Source of the DNA: JAGQIB01 sp041393395
GTDB lineage: Bacteria; ARS69
DNA length: 64,000 bases
Reading direction: 5' to 3'
NCBI GenBank assembly: GCA_041393395.1
Contig: JAWKKG010000002.1
Span: 806,001 to 870,000 of the forward strand
Positions within the stretch are counted from its first letter, which is position 1, and each line of letters starts with the position of its first letter. Below are positions 23,601 to 33,200 of the stretch, in pieces. Position numbers and translations under genes: made by a program. The notes beneath the pieces were generated by a model, which did not search any database, had not been told where the DNA came from, and saw only the letters and a list, made by a program, of their open reading frames with translations.

Positions 23601-24013
23601 AGCACGGACTTGCCGCCGTCCATCCAGCCGACGACCTCGTCGCGCGTGGGGTGCCACGTGAGTCGACGCGGCTCCCCGCCGTCCGCCGACACGACGTACA
23701 CGTCCATGTTGCCGTCGTACTGACCCGTGAACGCGACCCACCGGCCGTCCGGTGAGAAGTGCGGGAAGTACTCCGTCCCCACGCCCGACGTGAGACGCGA
23801 CGCCTCCCCACCGCCGGCCGGAGCGATCCACAGATCGTCTTCCGCCATGAACACCACGCGATCGCCGTGAAGGTCGGGGTGACGGAGATAGCGCTCGGCG
23901 GCGCCGGCGGCGGAGGCGAGCGTGGTCATGAGCGCGAGCGCGACGGCGGCCGCGCCGACGAGGCGGCCGGCGACGCGCGGGGCGCGGGCGATTCCGAGGA
24001 GATTGGGTCGCAT
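20663..24013 (-). CDS. Tricorn-type S41 protease with N-terminal beta-propellers, exported
   Basis: 1116 residues. A signal peptide (about 1-38, cleavage near AGA) is followed by WD40/PD40-like propeller repeats (FSPDGRWVAFTG, SPDGRVVYMYEG and others) to about 650, then a PDZ-like region and an S41 protease domain. The catalytic residues are visible as His773 in ATSHTYVWGG and nucleophile Ser995 in NEEAGSDGD. A Lys/Asp-rich run (about 560-585, for example DKKKDKKKDKDEDED) separates parts of the propeller. Family members degrade peptides. ATG at 24013 is chosen because it opens the signal peptide; the frame is open further upstream. Confidence 0.92.
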   Translation of the reverse strand: MRPNLLGIARAPRVAGRLVGAAAVALALMTTLASAAGAAERYLRHPDLHGDRVVFMAEDDLWIAPAGGGEASRLTSGVGTEYFPHFSPDGRWVAFTGQYDGNMDVYVVSADGGEPRRLTWHPTRDEVVGWMDGGKSVLFRSRRDHPHGSWEMFQVAVGGGDPEKLPIGRCARLSIDPVSGRYAINRMSRETSTWKRYRGGTSPDIWVGLPNEGEFQRVTTFEGPDAIPMWREGRIWFVTDQGGTANLWSMLPDGSDRKRETTHDEWDVRWPSMSPDGRVVYMYEGGLRLFDPATGQDRDIPIDVKSESVLTRQRYPNNTARLEFLDLAPDGDRVAVTTRGEIFSVPVDKGVTLAISAGSGAREKYGTFDEKGENILYVTDAPREEEIRQIDAWGRGKPTTVTPAGKKGWHFPPVVSPDGARIAWADETQTLWVQNRSGGSPVKVDRGEQEEIRDYVWSPDGRWIAYSKRDRTDFPSVYVYDTQENRTRRVTGVSTFDYSPTWDPEGRWLAFLSDRTINPLFGQRDFQNVEFKPTKPYLLLLTADGKSPFREDAGLPPKDKDADKADKKKDKKKDKDEDEDKKDEIQPVKIDWDGLERRVVEVPVSAGIYGALSCDAKNLYWLEFPVRGMNEDDDEPGPNGSLTYYVIEDQEEKTVSGGVSGYEVEAKAGKLMFQKRRGDIYVVDTGSPAPDDLSDKKVSLDGIVIELQPREEWTQIYWEGWRHMRDFYWDPNMAGIDWNAIGEKYATLLPRLAVRDDLRDLMGEVIGELATSHTYVWGGDRGADAENVAVGLLGADVVREGDVYRVTKIYRGDLADEDRSPLDDPDQGVKEGEYIVAVNRRAFAPNRPFFAAFENLAGQKVLLSVSGSRDGKNAREVVVEPIGNDTRLRYIDWVRHERETVLAQTDGKIGYIHLPDMGVNGLSEFNRWFYPQVDKEGMVVDCRWNGGGFVSQMLIERFRRKIVSFDRSRQGGIYPYPARTINGPIVVLLNEEAGSDGDIFPYVCQYEGLGPVIGQRSWGGVVGIRNDKRLVDGGNLTQPEYAWWDAERGWAIENHGVDPDIPVVNYPREEARGVDSQLAKGIEEVLRLHREHPPVEPTFADPIPNKGRDAYGGELK

Positions 24014-24061
24014 CGATGGGCTCCGGGACAGGAGGATGAAGATCGTGACAATCGACGACGA

Positions 24062-24090
24062 AGCGTAGCCCGGCGCTGCAAACCGGACAA
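24062..24090 (-). promoter_or_regulatory. Possible promoter of the tricorn-like gene
   Basis: Minus strand TTGTCC (24085-24090), 17-bp spacer, TACGCT (24062-24067), about 50 bp upstream of the ATG at 24013 in the divergent gap with the glycosyltransferase gene. Confidence 0.4.
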
Positions 24091-24216
24091 GCGAACGGGA
24101 CGAAACGCGCCCGCCGGGGGCCCGGTGGGACGGCTGCGGGGACTGCGCGGGCCCGCGAACGAGGCTTCCCAACGCCCGAGGGAGGGGGTAACGATACGAC
24201 CCGGCCGGAGGCGCGG

Positions 24217-25245
24217 ATGACCGAGCACGTCGCGCGCGGAGCGGGGCGACCGCTGCGCGTGCTGTGGATCACGAACATGTGGTGGGAAGAGGGCGCGGCG
24301 AGCGCGCGCGGCATCTTCGTGACGCAGGCGGTGGATGCGCTCCGGCGCCTCGGCGGCGTGGAGATCGATCTCGAGCTCGTGGCGCAGGGCAAGGGCTCGC
24401 TCGACTACGTGGGCGCGAACCCGCGCGTGCGGGAGCGCTGGGATCGCGGGTCGTACGACCTCGCGCACGTCCACTACGGCCTCACCGGACTCGCCACGCT
24501 GATGCTGCCGACGGCGGCGCCGCTCGTGTTCACGTTCTACGGCAGCGACGTCAACGTGCCGTGGCAGCGGACGATCGCGGTGGCGGCGGCGCGGCGCGCG
24601 CGGCGACGGATCTTCGTGTCGCGTCGCCTGGCGGAGCGATGGCCCGACGACCGCAACGTGGTGCTGCCGAACGGGGTGGACTTCGAGGCGGTGCGGCCGG
24701 CGCCGCGCGAGGAGGCGTGCCGCGAGCTCGGCCTCGATCCCGCGACGCCGCGCGTCCTGTTCGGGGGCCGACCCGACAACGAGGTGAAGGGCTGGCCGCT
24801 GTTCGAGGACGTGCTCGGGCGGGTGCGGGCGCGCGTACCGGACGTCGAGCCGCTCGTGCTGTCGGAGCCGGGGCAGTCGTACGCGCGGACGGTCGCGAAG
24901 CTGAACGCGGCCGACGTGCTGCTGTTCACGTCGCGGCGGGGGAGCGAAGGGTCCCCGACCGTGGTGAAGGAGGCCGCGGCCGCCGGCCTGCCCGTCGTCT
25001 CCACCGACGTCGGCGACGCGCCGGAGATCCTGGACGGAGTGGTCCCCGGCGGCGTGATCCCCTGGCCGGCCGACGAATCGGCCGCCGCCCGCGACGCCTG
25101 GGTCGCGCGCCTCGCCGACGCCGTCACGGGCGTCCTGGAGGCCCGGAAACGCTCCGACGGCCGCGAGAAACGCGGCTATCTGCGTCTGGAGTCGATTGCG
25201 ACCCGTCTTCGGTCGATCTACGAGGAGGTCGCGGCGGGTCGCTGA
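24217..25245 (+). CDS. Glycosyltransferase family 4-like (GT-B fold)
   Basis: 342 residues. N-terminal acceptor domain starts VLWITNMWW and contains HVHYGLTGL and FTFYGSDVNVPW. The C-terminal nucleotide-sugar domain has NGVDFEAVRP and the E-x7-E region EGSPTVVKEAAAAGLPVVS, typical of GT4 retaining enzymes. It transfers a sugar from a nucleotide donor to a glycan or lipid acceptor in the cytoplasm. ATG is 5 bp after GGAGG. It opens a cluster with two sugar-nucleotide SDRs and a nucleotidyltransferase. The donor sugar cannot be read from sequence. Confidence 0.9.
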   Translation: MTEHVARGAGRPLRVLWITNMWWEEGAASARGIFVTQAVDALRRLGGVEIDLELVAQGKGSLDYVGANPRVRERWDRGSYDLAHVHYGLTGLATLMLPTAAPLVFTFYGSDVNVPWQRTIAVAAARRARRRIFVSRRLAERWPDDRNVVLPNGVDFEAVRPAPREEACRELGLDPATPRVLFGGRPDNEVKGWPLFEDVLGRVRARVPDVEPLVLSEPGQSYARTVAKLNAADVLLFTSRRGSEGSPTVVKEAAAAGLPVVSTDVGDAPEILDGVVPGGVIPWPADESAAARDAWVARLADAVTGVLEARKRSDGREKRGYLRLESIATRLRSIYEEVAAGR

Positions 25246-25274
25246 GCCGCCGCGTCCCCGGCGGATCCGCCGCC

Positions 25275-25303
25275 TTCGGCTCGCCGTTTCGGCGTGCTAG
25301 AAT
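25275..25303 (+). promoter_or_regulatory. Possible promoter upstream of the SDR genes
   Basis: TTCGGC (25275-25280), 17-bp spacer, TAGAAT (25298-25303), ending 32 bp before the ATG at 25336. The -10 matches the TAGNNT form seen at other starts in this window; the -35 is weak. Confidence 0.4.
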
Positions 25304-25335
25304 CCTCCTTCGGCCTCTACGCCCCGGAAGTGAGA

Positions 25336-26289
25336 ATGCGCGCACTCGTCACCGGCAGCCACGGTTTCGCGGGGACTCCGCTCTGCGCCCTCCTGCGCGA
25401 GCGCGGGTTCGAGGTCCACGGTCTCGCCTCCGGGCCGGCCGGTCCCGAGGAGTCGAACGGGCACTACCATCAGGCCGATCTGCGCGATCCCGCGGCGGTC
25501 CGGGCCGCGGTCGACGCGGCGGATCCCGAGATCGTGTTCCACCTCGCCGCCCTCACCGGGCGCGGGGGAGAGGAGCAGGCCCGGCTCACGTTCGACGTGA
25601 ACGTCCACGGCACCGCGAATCTCTGCGCCGCGCTGCTGGATCGCGGCAAGCGCGTGCGGCTCGTCCACGCGGGCTCGAGCGCGCAGTACGGCGCGGTGCC
25701 GCGCGAGGACGATCCCGTGACCGAGGACGCGCCCCAGCGACCGCTCGGCGTGTACGGCTGGACGAAGTCCGCGTCCGAGGCGATCGCGCTCGCGCACCAC
25801 GGCCGCGGCAAGATCGAGGTCGTGGCGGCGCGCGCCTTCAATCACACCGGTCCCGGCGAGCCCGTGCGTCTCGTGTGCTCCGGTTTCGCGCGGCAGATCG
25901 CGGAGATCGAGGCCGGCGCGGAGCCGGTCATCCGGGTGGGCAATCTCTCGCCCGAGCGCGACTTCACGGACGTGCGCGACATCGCGCGCGGATACCTGGA
26001 CCTCGCCGAGAAAGGAACACCGGGCGTTCCCACGAACCTGTGCAGCGGCCGGGCCACGCGCATCGAGGACGTGCTGACCCTGCTCCTTGACAGGAGCGAG
26101 GCGAAAATCGAAGTTCGCGCGGACACGGACCGGGCGCGCCCCGTGGAGCTGCGCCGTCAGGTCGGAAGCTACGCTCGCGCCGAGCGGGATCTCGGCTGGT
26201 CGCCGCGCATCGCGCTCGCGGACTCGCTGGGCGAGCTGCTCAAGGAATGGCGTCGCCGCACGCTGGCGGCGAAGGAGAGTCGCAGTTGA
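25336..26289 (+). CDS. NAD(P)-dependent sugar-nucleotide SDR, GDP-6-deoxymannose reductase-like
   Basis: 317 residues, extended SDR fold. Visible are the Rossmann motif TGSHGFAG (N-terminus), the LAALTGRGG region, the catalytic Ser in HAGSSAQYG and the YGWTK (YxxxK) dyad. The residue pattern is closest in my reading to GDP-4-keto-6-deoxymannose reductases (Rmd), but other epimerases are possible. I chose the ATG at 25336, where the Rossmann strand begins, over an in-frame TTG-type extension of 14 codons. It overlaps the next SDR by 4 bp. Confidence 0.85.
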   Translation: MRALVTGSHGFAGTPLCALLRERGFEVHGLASGPAGPEESNGHYHQADLRDPAAVRAAVDAADPEIVFHLAALTGRGGEEQARLTFDVNVHGTANLCAALLDRGKRVRLVHAGSSAQYGAVPREDDPVTEDAPQRPLGVYGWTKSASEAIALAHHGRGKIEVVAARAFNHTGPGEPVRLVCSGFARQIAEIEAGAEPVIRVGNLSPERDFTDVRDIARGYLDLAEKGTPGVPTNLCSGRATRIEDVLTLLLDRSEAKIEVRADTDRARPVELRRQVGSYARAERDLGWSPRIALADSLGELLKEWRRRTLAAKESRS

Positions 26290-27281
26290 GCTGGAGCGGA
26301 AAGAAGGTCCTCGTGACCGGCGCGGGCGGGTTCATCGGGTCGCATCTCACGGAGGAGCTCGTGGCGCAGGGCGCGAGCGTGCGCGCGTTCGTGCGCTACA
26401 ACTCGCGCTCCGATCACGGGCAGCTCGCGTTCCTCTCGGCGGACGCGCGCGAGAAGCTCGACGTGAAGCTCGGCGACATCACGGATCCGTGGAGCGTGGA
26501 AGATGCGGTGCAGGGCATGGACTGCGTGTTCCATCTCGCGGCGCTGATCGCGATCCCGTACTCGTACGTGGCGCCGGCCAGCTACGTCGCCGCGAACGTG
26601 TCCGGCACCGTGAACGTGCTCCAGGCCGCCCGACGTTTCGGAACCCCGCGCGTGGTCCACACGTCCACGAGCGAGACCTACGGCACCGCGATCTACACGC
26701 CGATCGACGAAGAGCACCCCATGCAGGGGCAGTCGCCGTACTCCGCTTCCAAGATCGGCGCGGACAAGATCGCCGAGTCGTACTACCGGTCGTTCGGCAC
26801 GCCCGTCGCCACGATCCGCCCGTTCAACACGTACGGACCGCGGCAGTCCGCGCGCGCGGTGATCCCCACGATCATCTCGCAGGTCGTGTCCGGGCAACCG
26901 GAGCTGCGTCTCGGCTCGCTGACCCCGGTGCGCGACCTCAACTACGTGAAGGACACCGTGTCCGGGTTCCTCGCGATCGCGCAGTCGGACGCGTGCCTCG
27001 GCGAGGTCACGAACATCGGCTTCGGCAAGGGCATCACGATCGGCGATCTCGCGAAGCGGATCCTGGCGCGGTGCGGGCGGGAGGACCTCCCGATCGTCAC
27101 CGAGGAGCAGCGCAAGCGCCCCGAGAAGTCCGAGGTCTTCGAGCTCGTGGCCGCGAACGCGAAAGCGAAGGAACGTTGCGGCTGGGAGCCGCGCTGGACG
27201 CTCGAGCGCGGGCTGGACGAGACGATCGCGTTCGTCCGCGAGAACCTCGATCTCTACCGACCCAAGGTCTACGCGGTATGA
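26286..27281 (+). CDS. SDR-family NDP-sugar 4,6-dehydratase (GDP-mannose dehydratase/LegB-like)
   Basis: 331 residues. GAGGFIGSHL Rossmann motif, HTSTSETYGTA with catalytic Ser/Thr, and QSPYSASKIGADK with the YxxxK dyad; VRAFVRYNSRS after the third strand is typical of LegB/4,6-dehydratase-like proteins. It would make a 4-keto-6-deoxy sugar nucleotide, which the preceding reductase could use. The TTG at 26286 overlaps the upstream stop as TTGA and has an excellent AAGGAGAG 6 bp upstream, which decides the start. manB-manC at 57240-59668 could provide GDP-mannose. Confidence 0.88.
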   Translation: MSWSGKKVLVTGAGGFIGSHLTEELVAQGASVRAFVRYNSRSDHGQLAFLSADAREKLDVKLGDITDPWSVEDAVQGMDCVFHLAALIAIPYSYVAPASYVAANVSGTVNVLQAARRFGTPRVVHTSTSETYGTAIYTPIDEEHPMQGQSPYSASKIGADKIAESYYRSFGTPVATIRPFNTYGPRQSARAVIPTIISQVVSGQPELRLGSLTPVRDLNYVKDTVSGFLAIAQSDACLGEVTNIGFGKGITIGDLAKRILARCGREDLPIVTEEQRKRPEKSEVFELVAANAKAKERCGWEPRWTLERGLDETIAFVRENLDLYRPKVYAV

Positions 27282-27291
27282 CGGAGGCACG

Positions 27292-27999
27292 ATGCGCGCG
27301 GTGATCCTCGCGGGCGGTCGCGGCACGCGACTCGCTCCCTACACGGTGGCGTTCCCCAAGCCGCTCATGCCGCTCGGCGATCGACCGATCCTCGAGATCG
27401 TGATCCGGCAGCTCCGGTACTACGGGTTCACGCGCGTCACGATGGCGGTCGGTCACCTCGCGGAGCTCCTGCAGGCGTACTTCGGCGACGGCTCGAAGTT
27501 CGGCCTCGCGATCGACTACTCGCGCGAGGAGGAGCCGCTCGGCACCGCCGGCCCGCTGCGCCTGATCCCGGATCTGGACGAGGACTTCCTCGTGATGAAC
27601 GGCGACCTGCTCACGGACCTCGACTACGGCGCGTTCATGCGTCGCCACCGCGAGCAGAAGAACGACGCCACGATCGGCGTGTACGAGAAGGAGGTCCGCA
27701 TCGACCTCGGCGTGCTCGAGCGCGATCCGGAGGGGCGCGTGGTGGACTACCGCGAGAAGCCCACGCTCCGCTACGAGGTCTCCATGGGCGTGTACGCGTT
27801 CCGGCGCGAGGTGCTCTCGCTCATCCCGGACGGCTACTTCGACTTCCCGAACCTCGTGCTCGAGCTGATCCGCCGCGATCGCCCGATCCGCGGCTTCTCC
27901 TTCCACGGCTCCTGGCTCGACATCGGCCGGCAGGAAGACTACGGCGCCGCGATCGAGACGTTCGAGCGCGAGCGGGAGAGGTTCCTGCCGGGCGAGTGA
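27292..27999 (+). CDS. Sugar-1-phosphate nucleotidyltransferase
   Basis: 235 residues of the NTP_transferase family. N-terminal LAGGRGTRLAPYT nucleotide-binding motif, FPKPLMPLGDRPI, and NGDLLTDLD with the metal-binding Asp. It lacks the C-terminal left-handed helix of bifunctional forms. It would activate a sugar phosphate with NTP to supply the two SDRs just upstream. ATG is 4 bp after GGAGG. Its last 77 bp (27921-27997) are present again, identically, at 35768-35844. Confidence 0.9.
   Translation: MRAVILAGGRGTRLAPYTVAFPKPLMPLGDRPILEIVIRQLRYYGFTRVTMAVGHLAELLQAYFGDGSKFGLAIDYSREEEPLGTAGPLRLIPDLDEDFLVMNGDLLTDLDYGAFMRRHREQKNDATIGVYEKEVRIDLGVLERDPEGRVVDYREKPTLRYEVSMGVYAFRREVLSLIPDGYFDFPNLVLELIRRDRPIRGFSFHGSWLDIGRQEDYGAAIETFERERERFLPGE
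27921..27997 (+). repeat. 77-bp exact direct repeat, parental copy in the nucleotidyltransferase gene
   Basis: This stretch encodes the last 25 residues (from IGRQEDYGAAIE on) of the nucleotidyltransferase. It is identical base for base to 35768-35844, in the same orientation 7.8 kb away; identity ends abruptly on both sides. Confidence 0.95.
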
Positions 28000-28015
28000 T
28001 CCTGCCCGACGGGCG

Positions 28016-30286
28016 TCACGCGACCGGCGCGGCGTCTCGCGGAACCGAAGACGACTTCGCCGCCAGGACCGCGGCCACGACTGTGAGATTCACGACGTCG
28101 TTCACTGAAGCGCCGTAGTGCACCACGTGAGCCGGCCGGCGCGTTCCGACCAGAACCGGTCCTACCGCGAGTCCGGCGCCGAGCTTCTGCAGGAGCTCCA
28201 GCGCGAGGCTGCCGGACTGCAGATCCGGGAACACGAGGACGTTGGCGCTGCCGGGCAAGGACGAGAACGGGAAGTGCCGGGTGCGCAGTGTTTCGTCCAG
28301 CGCCGTTCCGAGCTGGATCTCTCCTTCGACGACGAGTTCCGGATCCTCCTCGCGCACGCGTCGCGTCGCTTCGCGGACCTTGCGTGCAAACGGGTGATCC
28401 GCGCTTCCGAAGTTGGAGAAGGACAGCATCGCCACGCGGGGTTCCACGCCGACCCCACGGGCGAAATCGGCGGCTCTTCGAGCGATCTCGGCGAGCTGGG
28501 CGGCATTCGGTTCGATGTTCACCGCGCAGTCCGCCAAGACCATCACCTCCTTCGGGCGAAGCACGAGATGACAGCTCGAGACGCGGCCGTCCGTGGAACC
28601 GATCACCTCGAGCACCGTCCGAAGCGCCTTCCCGTAGTGTTCGCAGATCCCGCAGATCATCAGGTCCGCCGCTCCCTGGTGCAGCATCATCGCCGCGAGA
28701 TGCCGCGGCTCCGCCACGCGCTGCAGCGCGAGATCTCGGGTGACGCCCCGGCGTCCTCGGAGACGCAGGTACTCCTCGGCGTAGGCCCCGTGATCGCTGG
28801 TCTCCACCGGATCGATCACGGGGATGCCGGCGAGATCGACGCCGAGGCGATTCGCGGCTCGGTGGACCGTAGCTTCGTCGCCGAGGAGGATCGGCGCGGC
28901 GATCCCTTCGTCCTGCAGGATTCCGCACGCGCGAATCACGGTCTCGTTCGCGCCTTCCGGGAAGATCACGCGCGGCGTGACCTGACGTGCCTTCAGCACG
29001 AGCTGCCGGAGGACTTCGCGCCCCGTGCCGAGGCGCACGGTCAGGCTCTCGCGATACGCTTCCTCCCGTAGTGCACGGCGAGCCCACCCTTCGCGAATCG
29101 CGGCCGCGGCCACTGCCGTGGACTGACGGATCAGGATCCGCGGGTCGACGGGTTTCGGAAGGAGATACTCGGGCCCGAACGTGAACGGCTCGTCTCCGTA
29201 CGCGTGGCTCACCTCCTCGACGACCTCCTCGCGAGCGAGATCCGCGAGCGCTCCGGCGGCCGCGAGCATCATCCCGTCCGTGATCTTGGAGGCTTGCACG
29301 TCGAGCGCGCCGCGGAACACGTAGGGGAAGCTCAGGAGATCCACGATCGCGTTCGGATCGGTGTCCGAGCTGGTGGCGACGATGACGTCGCGTCGCGCGT
29401 TCTTCGCGTCGTGGTAGTGAATCTCGGGCTCCGGCATGGCCGTGGCGAACACGATCGGGAAGCGCGCCATGCTGCGGATCATCTCGGGCGTCAGCACGGA
29501 TCCCACCGACGCGCCGAGGAACACGTCGGCTCCCTGCAGGCCGGCTTCCAGCGTGCGAGGCGCGTCGGCGCGGGCGAAGTCGACCTGATACTCGTTGAGG
29601 TCGGTGCGGTCCGGGTGAAGGAGTCCCGCCACGTCGTACAGGGCGAGATTCTTCCGAGGGACTCCGAGGCTCGTCAGGAGGCGCGCGCAACCCGTGCCGA
29701 CCGTGCCGGCGCCGCACACGACGACACGTACGTCGTCGATCGGCTTGTCCGCGAGGTCCAGCGCGTTTCGGAGCGCCGCCACGACGACGATGGCCGTGCT
29801 GTAGAGGTTCTCGTGGAACACCGGGATCCCGATCGATTCGCGCAGAAGATCGTAGATCTCGAGTCCGTCCGGCGCGCGGAGGTCCTTGAGGTTGATTCCC
29901 CCGAACGTCGGCTCGAGCCGGCGCACCGTCTCGACGAACTTCGCCGGATCGCGCTCGTCGATCTCCAGGTCGAACACGTCGATGTCGGCGAGTCTCTTGA
30001 ACAGCATGCCGATGCCCTCCTGAATAGGCTTCGCGGCGTCCGGCCCGACGTCGCCGAGGCCCGGGACCGCGCTCCCGTTCGTAACGACCGCGACGAGGTT
30101 TCCCCGAGCGGTGTACCGATACGCCCGCGTCGGGTCCTCCGCGATCTCCTGGGCGGGGAAGACCGATCCCGGGAGGTAGGCGAGACGCATCTCGCGAGGT
30201 CCGAAACAAGGTTTGTCCGTACGCACCTCCGCTTTGCCGGGACGATCCGCGGCGTGGTACGCTAGGGCCTCTTCACGACGGATCAT
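28016..30286 (-). CDS. MaeB-type malic enzyme/phosphotransacetylase fusion with substituted malic-enzyme active site
   Basis: 756 residues, the length and two-domain order of MaeB (malic enzyme ~1-425, PTA-like ~430-756). The fold-defining text is well kept (YTARGNLVAVVTNG, DIDVFDLEIDERDP, LEPTFGGIN, FPYVFRGALDV) and the NAD loop is present (GAGTVGTG, 192-199). The usual active-site positions are changed: MEGK reads QEGI (Ile92 for Lys), INLED reads INLKD (Lys134), FHDDQHGT reads FHENLYST (159-164), ANPEPEI reads AMPEPEI, and NQVNN reads NAIVD. Tyr37 is kept. It is probably not a working malic enzyme. ATG at 30286 is 8 bp after GAGGAG and overlaps the upstream dikinase gene by 14 bp. Confidence 0.88.
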   Translation of the reverse strand: MIRREEALAYHAADRPGKAEVRTDKPCFGPREMRLAYLPGSVFPAQEIAEDPTRAYRYTARGNLVAVVTNGSAVPGLGDVGPDAAKPIQEGIGMLFKRLADIDVFDLEIDERDPAKFVETVRRLEPTFGGINLKDLRAPDGLEIYDLLRESIGIPVFHENLYSTAIVVVAALRNALDLADKPIDDVRVVVCGAGTVGTGCARLLTSLGVPRKNLALYDVAGLLHPDRTDLNEYQVDFARADAPRTLEAGLQGADVFLGASVGSVLTPEMIRSMARFPIVFATAMPEPEIHYHDAKNARRDVIVATSSDTDPNAIVDLLSFPYVFRGALDVQASKITDGMMLAAAGALADLAREEVVEEVSHAYGDEPFTFGPEYLLPKPVDPRILIRQSTAVAAAAIREGWARRALREEAYRESLTVRLGTGREVLRQLVLKARQVTPRVIFPEGANETVIRACGILQDEGIAAPILLGDEATVHRAANRLGVDLAGIPVIDPVETSDHGAYAEEYLRLRGRRGVTRDLALQRVAEPRHLAAMMLHQGAADLMICGICEHYGKALRTVLEVIGSTDGRVSSCHLVLRPKEVMVLADCAVNIEPNAAQLAEIARRAADFARGVGVEPRVAMLSFSNFGSADHPFARKVREATRRVREEDPELVVEGEIQLGTALDETLRTRHFPFSSLPGSANVLVFPDLQSGSLALELLQKLGAGLAVGPVLVGTRRPAHVVHYGASVNDVVNLTVVAAVLAAKSSSVPRDAAPVA

Positions 30287-33200
30287 GGTTCCAACTCCTC
30301 GACGAGCGACTCTGTTCCTGTGATCGCCCCGCCATCGCGCGGAGCGCCGATTCGAAGATCTCGAGCGGACGTACCTGGAGGATGAACAGCGTGTCCTTCT
30401 CGAAAGCGAACTCGAGGTCGAGCGGCCGACCGAGTACCCGCTCCAGCTTCGTGGCGGCTCGGACGAGTTCCGACAGATCCGCGTAGTCGAGTGCAGGGCG
30501 CATCCGCTGGTGGTAGAGCGTCTCGACGCGTCTCGTCCCGCCGCCGTGGCGGCAGTCGAAGACGATCTGCTCTCGCTTGTCGCCCACGATCTGGCGAAAT
30601 CGGATCGGGGCGTCGGGATCGGGACTCCGCACGACGTGAATCTCGTCGACGTCCACCGTTCCGGATACGACGCCCTCGCCGAGTCCCAACGCGACGTTCA
30701 CGACCATCTCTCCGATCGCGCCTGGCGCCGCCGACACGGTGTGGACCACTCCGGCCGCACGAGGGGTGACCATGCGTTGCACGATCACCCCTCCGCCGCC
30801 GAAGGCGGTGTCCACGCGGAGGCGACGGCGATGCAAGGCGACGCGCTCCGACCAGAGCCCGGCGAGGGCGAGCCGGAGATGATCGAGGATCGCGTCCAGG
30901 CCCCGAACGTAGAGGAAGGTCTCGAACTGGCCGGCCCAGGAACCTTCCTCCGAGTCCTCCTCGCTCGCGGAGGAACGGATCGCGACGAACGCCGGTTCGG
31001 CGTCGAAGGAGAGGGACTCGTAGGCTCGTTCGATCTCGTACTCGAGAGTTCGGGGAAACGCGACGCCTTCCCAGAGTCGCCGTACCGCGAGCGCCTGCGC
31101 CGCCGCATCCTCGTCGCGCGAGAGGATCTCGCGAATCGCGTCCTCGAGGGACTGGGAGCGCTGCGCGCGGGATTCCGTAACGGAATCCGTTCGCCGAACC
31201 GGCTCCGCGAGAAGCCGGCGCAAGGCTCCGTCGCAGAAAACGAACCACGGGGGCACGACCGCGGGTCCGAGGATCCGCACCACTTCTCCGAGATTCGCGG
31301 CCTTTCGACCCACGATCGCACGGAGCTCGGCGCCGCCGTCGCTCGGGCCGAGGACGAAGCGACTCCGCGGGGGGGGCGATCCGCCCTCGAGTTCCTGGAC
31401 GGCCGGAGGTTCGCCTTCCGGGCTCGAGAGCGCCGCATCCAGCGCGCGCGCACGGGCGCGGAGGTGACGCAGTCGCCAACGCTCCGCCGCCTTTATCGGG
31501 ACGTCCGCCTCTTCGTCGCGCAGTCGGGCGCGTAGCCCGCGCAGGCGGTCGCGAGTGAGCGCGGCGAGATCGTCTCCGTCGATTCCCTCGACCACGATCT
31601 CGCTTGCGCGGAGCACATCGCGAACGTGCCGGAGTCGGGCCATGTGCCCGCCGAGCTCTTGCTGCAGGAAGGCGATCTCGTACGCGTCCTCCGACTCGAG
31701 GATTCGTGCGCGAACCCGTGCGCGAAGAACGTCGCAGCGCCGCGCGAGCTCGTCGTGGCAGGCACGCGCCGCCGATCGTGCGGTCCGCCGTACGCGGGAG
31801 TTCGACAGAAGCACCTCCAACAGTCGCGCGACGTCCCGCGGGCAGGGCGAGGTGGCCTGCGACGTCTCGCGCGAGCTCACCGGCCGGTCGAGCAGCAGTT
31901 CTCGCGCGGCGAAGCGCGCGTGCCCCGGTCGATCGAGGCGACGGAGGATCCGCTCGAGCTGGTGCTTGGCGCGCAGCAGGCGGCCGCGCTGCATCAGGGA
32001 CGCGGCATCGTCGCGGGCAATGCGAAGGTCCATGGTTGCCTCGGCGAACCGGCGCATCTCGAGGAACAGGGCGAGCGTGTCCGGGTCCTTCCCGAGCACC
32101 TCGAGCACGCCGTGGTCGGCGTCGACCACGACGAGATCCCCGTCCGCTAGCGACAGTTCACTCGTGTGTTCCTCCGAATGGGTCGTTATCCGAAAGCGTC
32201 CGACGCGGCGCGCACGTTGGCGGAAGCGAGTCCACGGGGAAACGAGCACGGGTTTGCCGGTGCCGTCTCGTTGCCAGCGCCCGGGCACCACGAGGGCCGG
32301 CTTGCGGGCCTCGAGGGCGAGGAGACCCGCGTGGCTCAGGACGCCACCCCCGGTGGCCACGACGGCCGCCGCGTGATGGATCAACGTTGCGTGCTCCGGC
32401 CCGAACGTCGCAGCGCAGGCCACGCGTCCCGCGAAGTCCGACGGCGCGGCGGTACGGGTCCCGAACTGCGCGAGTCCCACCGCACGCCCCGGCGAGGCGA
32501 CCGTCGCTTCGAGGAACGGCTCGTCCCCGACGGCCCGGAGGCGGGGTGCCGAGACGGGGCTCGCGAGCTCCGCGATCAGGTCCGCGAGATCGAGACGTGC
32601 GAAGGTCGGATCGGGACCGGAGCCCAGGTAGTTGTCGCGTCGCAGCAGGCGGAGGAGCGACGTCGCGTCGAAGTCGACCTCCGATTCCCAGGCCGAGCGG
32701 TCGTCCGCGCGGCGGCGCCAGAGGTGATCGTCCGCGGTCGCGATCGCGAGGCGTGCGACGCCGTGGCGATCACGGAGCACGAAGACTCGTGCGATCGCGT
32801 CGCGAAGAGCCAGAGTCGCGTCTTCGACCGCGCACTGCTCGACGGATCCGCGCGCGTGGAAGCGCAGGTGCCGCTCCACCGCGGCGACGACCGCCGCGAC
32901 GCGGGCAGATTCATGCAGGGCGTCGCCGCCCTGATCGAGCAAGGTGGCGAAGCGTTCGACCGGATCCACCGAAAGGAAGCGCTCGGGCCCTGCGGGAACG
33001 AAGCCCCGGGTCGTCGCCACGACCTCACCCGTGCGCAGGGCATTCCGAAGCGGCATCAGCCAGCGATCGACGGGTGGGCGCGGGACCTGCTCGACGAGCG
33101 GCGCCCCGCGGCGGTCGAACAGCGAAGCGCAGTCGCTCCGAGTGTAGGCGGCGCGCACGACTTGCTCGGCCTCGCTCCATCCGAGTTCGGGGATGGCGCC

